NCBI RefSeq assembly: GCF_000760035.1
Contig: NZ_JNAO01000012.1
Span: forward strand, 177,659 to 241,658
Length of the DNA stretch: 64,000 bases
Direction: 5' to 3'
Source: Prochlorococcus marinus str. MIT 9314
Lineage (GTDB): Bacteria > Cyanobacteriota > Cyanobacteriia > PCC-6307 > Cyanobiaceae
Shown here one piece after another: positions 57,721 through 64,000 of this stretch; within the stretch, counting starts at the first letter, position 1; each line of letters opens with the position of its first letter. Made by a program: the position numbers and the translations under genes. Below the pieces are notes generated by a model that ran no database searches, was not told where the DNA came from, and saw only the letters and a program-made list of their open reading frames with translations.

Positions 57721-60158
57721 TCCAGAAAGTTTTTAAGTCGGAAACAATTTTCAAGGTATTCATCATTCTCTAATTTTAAAAAATCAATTAAAAAGTTTGA
57801 TTTATACGATTTGAAATTTAATTTATTTAGGTCTAATCTTGCAGATTTATTTTTATTAGTTTCAATATCAAGGTAATAGTTACTTGCCATTATTTTGAGG
57901 AAATAATCGTTTTTAAGTTGTGTTTTTTCATTCAAATATCCCAAAGTGTATTCATTTGAGCAGTAAATTTCATTACTATTTATACAAAAGATTTTTCCTC
58001 GTTTAGATATTAAAAAAATATTTTCTCCATCATTAAATGTACAACAAGAAACGATTTTTTCAGATGGTAAAAGTTTTGCAATTAATAATCCTTGGGATTG
58101 TTTAGAAGTTGGCGTTAAAAATTTATTTGATAAATTAAATTTAAAAATTCTTCCTATCGAGGTTAATATTATTAAATCTTTGCTTTCATGAGAAATAAAA
58201 GAATCAATTGTTTTTAAATTATTTTTTAATTTTGTAATAGTGAAAGATCTATTACTTTTAATCATATCTTCATCAAATAAAACTTTTTTAAATCTTCCAT
58301 CTGAATTTAATATGCATAAATAATTTCTAGTTTCTTTTTTAATTGAATGAAAATTTATTATTTCACTAGGATGAATATTTCCAAGAATTTTATTATCTAA
58401 TTTATAGTCTTTATTAATACTTGATTCCCAATCAATGTTAAATACTTTTCCCGTATTTGTGATTCCAATTAATTTTGTATTTTTTTCAATATTACATATA
58501 AATTTTTGAATATTTTTATTATCCATAATTTTATTTACAACCTCAAATGATTTCTTGTAATTACCTAAAATCATCCTTTTTAAATAAAGTCTATTGTCTA
58601 TATATAATTTTGTTTTTTTATTTATAAAGTCTTCTAATATTTGATTATTAAGGGTTTCTAATTCTTCATTTTGATTTATATTTTTAATTATTTTTGTTTT
58701 ACGTATAACATTGTATTTTTTCTTTAATGTTAATAATTCTTCTATAAGTAATTCAAGTAATAATTCTCTTTCGCTCAATAATTTTTGAAAATAATTCTTT
58801 TTTTCTCCTAAATTTTTTATATCGTTATCAATTTGATTTTTTTCTAGATTTGTTAATTTTTTTAGTGGCATATCCAAAACTGAGTTTGCCTGTTTTTCAC
58901 TTAAGAAAAAATTTTCTACCAATTTGGATCGAGCTTGCATAGAATTTTCTGACTCTTCAATAATTTCGATAACTTTTTTTATGTTTTTTGTTGCTTTACC
59001 TAAACCTTCTAATATTTCTAATTTATCAAGAGTATTTTTTAGAAAATAAAAAGTTCTTTTTCTAATCGTTTCTTCTCTAAATTCAAGAAAATAGTTGAGA
59101 TATTTTTTCAAATTTAGTTGTACAGGTTTACCTTTAATTAAAGCTAAGAATATTGCGCCAAAGTTTGTTTGGAGAGTTGTTTTTTTAAATAAATTAGAAA
59201 TAACAAGTTCAGAATTAGAATCTTTTTTTAGTTCTATTACAATCCTCATTCCATCTCTGTCGCTCTCATCTCTAATATCAGAAATCCCAATAATCTTGCC
59301 AGAATTAACAAGTTCTGCGAGTTTTTCAATCCAACCAGCTTTATTAATTTGGTAAGGAAGTTCAGTAATGATTAATGCATTCTTTTTATGCTTCCCTTTG
59401 CCTAAATTTACCTCTTCTTTCTTAACAACTCCTCTTATCACTATAGATCCTTTCCCAGTTTGATAAAGTTCTTCTATTGCACGATTATAAATTAATTCTC
59501 CGCCTGTAGGAAAATCAGGTCCTTTGATAATGTTAGAAAGTTTTTTATCACTAATTTCTTTATTTTTAACTAATGCAACCAAACCATCTACAATTTCGCC
59601 TAGATTGTGAGGAGGAATATTTGTTGCCATCCCAACAGCAATACCTGATGAGCCGTTCAACAATAAAAATGGAAGTTGGGCTGGAAGAACATCTGGTTCT
59701 TTTTGAGAACCGTCAAAGTTATTTGAAAAGTTTACTGTGTCTGATGTAATTTCTTCAAGAAATCCTTTATGAGCTATTGGAGCTAATCTGGTCTCAGTAT
59801 ATCTCATTGCTGCAGGCGGATCATTATCTACAGATCCAAAATTTCCATGGCCATCTAGAGTAGGATATTTAGTTGAGAAATTTTGTACTAGTTTTACTAA
59901 TGCATCGTAAACTGCTTGATCTCCATGAGGATGGTATTTTCCAAGTACATCTCCAACAACTCTTGCACATTTCCTGAATGGTTTATCAGGAGTTAAACCT
60001 AATTCATACATCGCAAATATGATTCTTCTTTGTACAGGCTTAAGACCATCTCTTGCATCTGGCAATGCACGTCCAACTATGACGCTCATCGCATACTCCA
60101 AATAAGAACGTTGCATTTCTTCTTGAAGCGAGATGGAAGTGAAGTTTTTCTTATCCAT
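57717..60158 (-). CDS. DNA topoisomerase (gyrase/topo IV) subunit A
   Basis: The DNA-cleaving subunit of a type IIA topoisomerase. The 813 residues have [20 protein letters not shown] near the N-terminus and the catalytic Tyr120 in [15 protein letters not shown] coiled-coil arm (about 350-480) and a beta-pinwheel C-terminal domain follow. I find no canonical GyrA box (QRRGGKG) in the pinwheel; the corresponding area has [12 protein letters not shown]. So it may be ParC-like or a divergent GyrA; I leave the symbol blank. The C-domain is very rich in Lys, Asn and Ile. Confidence 0.9.
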   Translation of the reverse strand: MDKKNFTSISLQEEMQRSYLEYAMSVIVGRALPDARDGLKPVQRRIIFAMYELGLTPDKPFRKCARVVGDVLGKYHPHGDQAVYDALVKLVQNFSTKYPTLDGHGNFGSVDNDPPAAMRYTETRLAPIAHKGFLEEITSDTVNFSNNFDGSQKEPDVLPAQLPFLLLNGSSGIAVGMATNIPPHNLGEIVDGLVALVKNKEISDKKLSNIIKGPDFPTGGELIYNRAIEELYQTGKGSIVIRGVVKKEEVNLGKGKHKKNALIITELPYQINKAGWIEKLAELVNSGKIIGISDIRDESDRDGMRIVIELKKDSNSELVISNLFKKTTLQTNFGAIFLALIKGKPVQLNLKKYLNYFLEFREETIRKRTFYFLKNTLDKLEILEGLGKATKNIKKVIEIIEESENSMQARSKLVENFFLSEKQANSVLDMPLKKLTNLEKNQIDNDIKNLGEKKNYFQKLLSERELLLELLIEELLTLKKKYNVIRKTKIIKNINQNEELETLNNQILEDFINKKTKLYIDNRLYLKRMILGNYKKSFEVVNKIMDNKNIQKFICNIEKNTKLIGITNTGKVFNIDWESSINKDYKLDNKILGNIHPSEIINFHSIKKETRNYLCILNSDGRFKKVLFDEDMIKSNRSFTITKLKNNLKTIDSFISHESKDLIILTSIGRIFKFNLSNKFLTPTSKQSQGLLIAKLLPSEKIVSCCTFNDGENIFLISKRGKIFCINSNEIYCSNEYTLGYLNEKTQLKNDYFLKIMASNYYLDIETNKNKSARLDLNKLNFKSYKSNFLIDFLKLENDEYLENCFRLKNFLD

Positions 60159-60235
60159 TGGAGCGCAAAATTGAATAATTATTAATTAACTAAATTAAGA
60201 CTAATAGGTAAAACAATATTTACCAGTATTGAGCA

Positions 60236-61099
60236 TTAAGATGATTGATTTATTTTGGATTTTGCTAGTATTACATCTTTTTTTAGTTGTTCATTTTGTA
60301 AAAGAATTTTTGTCGAGGCTTGTAATTTTTCTCCCCATAACTGTTCTTTTCTATATTTATAGTTAACATAATTGGGATCTTTATCCAAAGCTTTTTTTGC
60401 TAGCTGAATTGCTAATTTATTATCTTGGATATTTATACATGAGGCTAGGCCTAGTAATGGTTCAGCATTCTCCTCGATTGAGATTGCACTTTCGAAAAGT
60501 TTGATTGCGAGATCCACTTTGTCTTTTTCGAAATAAGCTAAACCTTGATTATTTATTGCTTGCCAGAAATCAGGCTTGATTTTTATAGACTTATCAAACA
60601 ATTTGATAGCTCCCAAATAATTTTTTTCCATTAATAAAATATTTCCTAATTGAAAAATAGCTTTGTGGTTATCGGGCTCAATCTTTATTCCTTTTTCTAA
60701 AGCATTCTTTGCTTTCGTCTGTTGGGAAATTTTTAAGTAAACATTACTTTTAGCAAAATATATTTCGCTAATATTTGAATTGATCTGTTCTGCTTTATTT
60801 AGAGAACTTAATGCGTTTTTGTATTCTTTGTTAGCTATTTGTGCTTCAGCCAAAATCAACCATAGTTTTTCATCTTTTGCATTTATTTTTACTGCTAATT
60901 TGGCTAAGTTAATACTGTCTTCATATTGACCAAAATAAAGTAGTTGATATGCATTTTTGCCAATATATAAACTTTGCTTTTCTAAATTTTTTATTGTTGG
61001 AAAATAATAATAGGGAACTATTGCTCGAACTATTTCTATTTTAAAAAAATAAAAACATATCAAAGAGATCCAGATTGTTATTTTTAAAAACGACTTCAT
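60236..61099 (-). CDS. TPR-repeat protein
   Basis: A 287-residue protein with an N-terminal hydrophobic segment (ITIWISLICFYFFKIEIVRA) that is a signal peptide or anchor, then about five tetratricopeptide units between residues 50 and 250. The repeat pattern is clear in AYQLLYFGQYEDSINLAKLA, KLWLILAEAQIANKEYKNAL, and AIFQLGNILLMEKNYLGAIK. TPRs mediate protein contacts; no partner is evident. It starts inside the stop of queG (4-bp overlap), so the two are probably translated together. Confidence 0.88.
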   Translation of the reverse strand: MKSFLKITIWISLICFYFFKIEIVRAIVPYYYFPTIKNLEKQSLYIGKNAYQLLYFGQYEDSINLAKLAVKINAKDEKLWLILAEAQIANKEYKNALSSLNKAEQINSNISEIYFAKSNVYLKISQQTKAKNALEKGIKIEPDNHKAIFQLGNILLMEKNYLGAIKLFDKSIKIKPDFWQAINNQGLAYFEKDKVDLAIKLFESAISIEENAEPLLGLASCINIQDNKLAIQLAKKALDKDPNYVNYKYRKEQLWGEKLQASTKILLQNEQLKKDVILAKSKINQSS

Positions 61100-62052
61100 A
61101 TTGTAATTTTTTTATTCTTTATATTGGCTTGTATATTTCTCTTCCACATCCATGGTTTAATTCTTTTTAAAGTAGTTCCTTTAAGATTGTCTTGCCACGT
61201 TTTATCATCCCAATTGAGGGACTCAATATTAAGATTTTTAATCCATTCTTTTGGTGTGGTTTCATGATTATTGTTGTATGGCACAGATTTATTCCATGGA
61301 CAAACATCTTGACAAATATCACATCCTGCAACCCATCCACCCAAATTTTTTTCTATTTTCTTTGGAATAGTTTTCTCTCTGCTCTCTATTGTGTGATACG
61401 CAATGCATAAATCTGATTGTATTACAAAGGGTTCTACAATTGCTTTTGTAGGACAATGCTCAATACAAATATCACATTTTCCACAAAGTGATTGATGAGG
61501 TTTATCTGGCATTAAATCTTTTGTGAGAATCATAAAACCCAAAGTAAACCAAGAACCATTTTTTTTGCTGATTAAATTACTATTTTTACCTATCCAACCA
61601 ATCCCTGCTTCCTCTGCCCATGCTTTTTCAAGAAGAGGAGAGGTATCAACACATATTTTCCATTTGCAATCAGGGATTTCTATGTTGATCCATTTACCAA
61701 TATTCTTTAATTTTTTGTGAATCACTTTATGATAATCCTTACCTTGGCTAAATTTAGCTACTTTGAGGAAATTGTTGTTGTTGTTTTGTGAATTAATATA
61801 AGTAAATCCAACGCTTAAAACACTTTTTGCATCTTCAAAAAGTGAGCCTATATTTTTTCTCTTTTCTGCTTCCATCCATTTCATTTCAGCATGATAATTA
61901 TTTGATAACCATCTTTCTAATGCATTAGTTCTTAGTTTTACCCGCGAACTACCTGGGATTGAAGCTATTCCGGCAACTGTAAAACCCTCAAAAATAGCTC
62001 TTTCTTTTAATTTTTTACTTATTTCTTTTTTGTCTTGAATCGTATCAATCAT
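61096..62052 (-). CDS. queG: Epoxyqueuosine reductase
   Basis: QueG reduces epoxyqueuosine to queuosine in tRNA, the last step of that pathway, using a cobalamin cofactor and two [4Fe-4S] clusters. The 318 residues contain the ferredoxin-type motif CGKCDICIEHCPTKA and a second Cys set CDICQDVCPWN. The segment EKAWAEEAGIGWIGKNSNLI is characteristic of this family. Related upstream enzymes queE and queC are about 41 kb to the left. It is co-oriented with the TPR gene. Confidence 0.95.
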   Translation of the reverse strand: MIDTIQDKKEISKKLKERAIFEGFTVAGIASIPGSSRVKLRTNALERWLSNNYHAEMKWMEAEKRKNIGSLFEDAKSVLSVGFTYINSQNNNNNFLKVAKFSQGKDYHKVIHKKLKNIGKWINIEIPDCKWKICVDTSPLLEKAWAEEAGIGWIGKNSNLISKKNGSWFTLGFMILTKDLMPDKPHQSLCGKCDICIEHCPTKAIVEPFVIQSDLCIAYHTIESREKTIPKKIEKNLGGWVAGCDICQDVCPWNKSVPYNNNHETTPKEWIKNLNIESLNWDDKTWQDNLKGTTLKRIKPWMWKRNIQANIKNKKITI

Positions 62053-62198
62053 TTCTTTTTTCTTTATAGCATTTCTTTTAAAAGTTATGTTTGGGAGAAA
62101 AAACTTATAAATAAAATAGATATATTTAAGAAAAATATATCCTAACTGAGTAAAAACAGTTAAATTATTAGTAAAGTTAATATAGTTAAAACGTTATT

Positions 62199-62933
62199 TT
62201 GGTTGAATCTAATCAAAATCAAGATTCAAATTTAGGATCTAGGCTTCAACAAGATCTCAAAAATGATCTTATTGCTGGGTTGTTAGTTGTAATACCCTTA
62301 GCAACAACAATCTGGTTGTCATCATTAGTTAGTAAATTTGTTTTAACGTTAGTTACTTCAGTCCCAAAGCAACTAAATCCTTTTATTACTTTAAATCCCT
62401 TATTACAAGATTTAATTAATCTCACCTTGGGTTTAACTGTTCCATTATTAGCTATTTTGCTTATAGGCTTGATGGCGAGAAATTTTGTAGGAAGATGGTT
62501 ATTAGAATTTGGAGAGGGTACTTTATCTAAAATTCCTGTAGCTGGAGCAGTTTATAAAACTCTTAAACAATTGCTAGAAACTTTCTTAAGTAATAAATCT
62601 AATAGATTTAGACGAGTTGTTCTAGTTGAATATCCTCGTGAGGGACTATATAGTGTGGGTTTTGTAACTGGAGATGTAGGACCTTCTCTACAGCCAGAAT
62701 TGGAAGAAAAGTTACTCAGCGTTTTTATCCCTACAGCACCAAACCCAACTACTGGTTGGTATACACTCGTTCCTGAGTCTTCAGTTAAGGATTTGGATAT
62801 TTCTGTTGAAGATGCTTTTAGAACAATAATTTCTGCTGGGATAGTTAATCCAGATGAGAAAAATAACACTACAAATCCAACATTTTCAAAATTGTTTTCT
62901 CAATTACGAGCTTCCACTAATACTTCTTCTTAA
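62199..62933 (+). CDS. DUF502 family membrane protein
   Basis: A 244-residue protein starting with TTG 62199. Two hydrophobic segments (LIAGLLVVIPLATTIWLSSL and LTLGLTVPLLAILLIGLMA) are followed by a soluble domain containing RVVLVEYPREGLYSVGFVTG and FIPTAPNPTTGWYTLVPE, which identify DUF502. The family resembles the plant LCV proteins; biochemical function is unknown. It precedes nusB with only the stop between them, and the 146-bp gap to divergent queG probably holds promoters for both. Confidence 0.85.
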   Translation: MVESNQNQDSNLGSRLQQDLKNDLIAGLLVVIPLATTIWLSSLVSKFVLTLVTSVPKQLNPFITLNPLLQDLINLTLGLTVPLLAILLIGLMARNFVGRWLLEFGEGTLSKIPVAGAVYKTLKQLLETFLSNKSNRFRRVVLVEYPREGLYSVGFVTGDVGPSLQPELEEKLLSVFIPTAPNPTTGWYTLVPESSVKDLDISVEDAFRTIISAGIVNPDEKNNTTNPTFSKLFSQLRASTNTSS

Positions 62934-62936
62934 TTG

Positions 62937-63554
62937 ATGCATAATAGATCCCTTTCTAGAGAATTATCTTTAATTTCTCTTAGCCTTATAAAAGATAAAG
63001 GTGATTTCAAATTTAAAAAATTTCAGATAGAAGAAATTTTTGAATCTGCATTGGATTCGCTAATAAATCATTGCAGAGAGGATTTAGATAATTGCGAGTC
63101 AGAGTTAGAAAATGCTTCACAAAAAATATTAGATAGTGAATTACAAGAAGGTGTTGATTCTTCTTATTCAAATGTTCGAGATGAGTTAAAAAAATCTCTG
63201 ATAAAAATTGAAACCGTAATGAATACACTCTCTGTTACTTTAGACTTTCCGAAATTAATTGTTTCTAGCGGACAAATAGACATTAGAGAGGATGTAAATC
63301 AAAGGATTTGTAGTATCGTAAATAATCTTAAAAGTATTGATTCTGATATTGATCAAGTAATGGATGGTTGGAGATTAAAAAGATTGCCAAGAATTGATAG
63401 GGATATTCTGCGTCTAGCTTACGTGGATATCAATTTTTTGAATACACCTGTTGCTGTTGCTTGTGATGAGGCTGTAAATTTAGCTAATAAATACAGTGAT
63501 TTGCAAGGAAGAAAATTTATTAATGGAGTTTTAAGGAGATTACAAACAATTTAA
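62937..63554 (+). CDS. nusB: Transcription antitermination protein NusB
   Basis: NusB binds boxA RNA with S10 (NusE) to allow antitermination, mainly of rRNA operons. The product, 205 residues, starts MHNRSLSRELSLISLSLIKD. Its C-terminal half has the NusB signature IDQVMDGWRLKRLPRIDRDILRLA-like segments, DVNQRICSIVNNL, and DEAVNLANKYSDLQGRKFIN followed by GVL. An N-terminal insertion of about 70 charged residues makes it longer than the E. coli protein. ATG 62937 is used; the adjacent TTG 62934 would add one residue. ftsY follows by 65 bp. Confidence 0.93.
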   Translation: MHNRSLSRELSLISLSLIKDKGDFKFKKFQIEEIFESALDSLINHCREDLDNCESELENASQKILDSELQEGVDSSYSNVRDELKKSLIKIETVMNTLSVTLDFPKLIVSSGQIDIREDVNQRICSIVNNLKSIDSDIDQVMDGWRLKRLPRIDRDILRLAYVDINFLNTPVAVACDEAVNLANKYSDLQGRKFINGVLRRLQTI

Positions 63555-63619
63555 TTTTCATAATTATTTGATATAAATAAATAGTATTTAGAAAATTTAA
63601 TTTCGAACTATAGATAATA

Positions 63620-64000
63620 ATGACTAATACTGATTCTGATAATTCTCGTGAATGGGCTGCACAAGCTTATGCACTTTTAAAAAAACGACAGGCAGAGCAA
63701 AAGCAAGAATTAGAGAAACAGGCAGAGCAAAAGCAAGAATTAGAGAAACAGGCAGAGCAAAAGCAAGAATTAGAGAAACAGGCAGAGCAAAAGCAAGAAT
63801 TAGAGAAACAGGCAGAGCAAAAGCAAGAATTAATTGATATTCCTAATAAAGAAATTGTTACTGGACAGTCTAAAACTATTCCTGAAACTGAATTAGGAGA
63901 ATTTGATGACAACTTTACTTGGTCTGCAATGGTATTAGCTGCTCAAGGAAAAAAATAAATCAAATATCGATTGATGAAATTGATTGGTTAACTAAATTAC
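63620..64000 (+). CDS. ftsY: Signal recognition particle receptor FtsY, N-terminal part (frame-broken, runs off the window)
   Basis: The start MTNTDSDNSREWAAQAYALL and the segment DDNFTWSAMVLAAQGKK match the N-terminal extension of picocyanobacterial FtsY, which guides SRP-bound ribosomes to the membrane. The nusB-ftsY order supports this. The frame stops at TAA 63956-63958 right after a run of seven A (63949-63955); one base shifted, it continues INQISIDEIDWLTKL to the window edge, as the family would. So this is either a sequence error, a frameshift-controlled gene, or a broken gene. The NG GTPase core lies beyond the window. Five QAEQKQELEK units precede the break. Confidence 0.75.
63689..63832 (+). 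repeat. 30-bp tandem repeat in ftsY, 4.8 copies
   Basis: A perfect 30-bp unit (cag gca gag caa aag caa...) repeats at 63689, 63719, 63749, 63779 and 63809, the last stopping after 24 bases. It encodes the charged decapeptide QAEQKQELEK five times, a likely coiled coil. Because the unit is a multiple of three, all repeats stay in frame and parallel frames are also open. The perfect identity implies recent expansion and probable length variation. Confidence 0.95.
63949..63958 (+). other. In-phase A_AAA_AAA slippery heptamer immediately before a stop in ftsY
   Basis: The codons GGA AAA AAA TAA place A_AAA_AAA exactly in the phase used by -1 frameshift sites. A -1 slip joins the upstream frame to the downstream FtsY-like frame (INQISIDEIDWLTKL). 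The same effect would come from one extra A in the true sequence. Downstream pseudoknot potential cannot be judged, as the window ends 42 bases later. Confidence 0.6.

Noticed and set aside
62053..62198. Possible small gene between queG and the DUF502 gene
   Set aside because: Only frames of a few codons are present; the region is best read as a divergent promoter region.
63689..63832. Repeat array as a possible CRISPR
   Set aside because: The copies are directly adjacent with no spacers and encode an in-frame decapeptide.
63652..63912. Additional open frames on both strands across the ftsY repeat
   Set aside because: They are produced by the 30-bp unit being a multiple of three with no stops in those frames; the products are simple repeats with no family likeness.

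Overview
The window is low-G+C, gene-dense chromosome from a marine picocyanobacterium, most likely a high-light-adapted Prochlorococcus. The evidence is the very A+T-rich DNA, the short intergenic gaps, the cyanobacterium-type proteins (DnaK2-like DnaK, a DUF3134 protein, a DUF1400 protein, an ABC1/UbiB kinase-like protein, a phytol-kinase-like protein), and the order dnaN - PRC-barrel gene - purL - purF - gyrA/parC - TPR gene - queG - DUF502 gene - nusB - ftsY. That order is the one with which annotated Prochlorococcus genomes conventionally begin. The window therefore spans the probable replication origin, in the 337-base gap at 51666-52002.

Left arm (1-51665). It opens with the end of rplI, then dnaB and mnmG, a chorismate-lyase-like gene, a SprT-type metalloprotease and an ATP-dependent DNA ligase (to about 7.1 kb). 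valS, a DedA/TVP38-type membrane protein, an A-type Fe-S carrier and tRNA-Val(UAC) follow on the minus strand. A long plus-strand series runs from 11.4 to 22.2 kb: mazG, speE, speB, gcvT, aspS, pyrG, queE, queC, pabB and a pabC-like gene, covering polyamines, one-carbon units, pyrimidine nucleotides, queuosine and folate. Next come cobA (siroheme/corrinoid), an MFS transporter, ppk, a group 2 sigma factor, a phytol-kinase-like gene, DAHP synthase, acnB, a ClC transporter, purU, an FAD-dependent oxidoreductase and dnaK. The arm ends with aroE, rpsF, argG, mraY, a sucrose-phosphate-synthase-like glycosyltransferase, uvrA, recN, a UbiB-like gene, a DUF1400 gene and thrC.

Origin and right arm (51666-64000). 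The gap before dnaN holds DnaA-box-like 9-mers, a 12-bp inverted repeat with a third partial copy, and a long A/T-only tract. dnaN, the PRC-barrel gene, purL and purF follow on the plus strand, then the minus-strand gyrA/parC, TPR and queG genes, then DUF502, nusB and the start of ftsY. Plus-strand base composition changes across the gap, from A/C-leaning on the left to T/G-leaning on the right, as expected at an origin.

Nearly everything is housekeeping. I see no phage genes, insertion sequences, CRISPR arrays, toxin-antitoxin pairs or defence islands, and no convincing new multigene system. The most unusual signals are: ftsY, whose N-terminus carries five 30-bp tandem repeats and then a frame break exactly on an in-phase A_AAA_AAA heptamer; the structured origin gap; a chorismate-lyase-like gene whose homologous reading frame extends upstream of any normal start codon; a PurF lacking two of the four Fe-S cysteines of the Bacillus enzyme; a single-domain sucrose-phosphate synthase whose 3' end overlaps an opposing gene; and an extra ATP-dependent DNA ligase.
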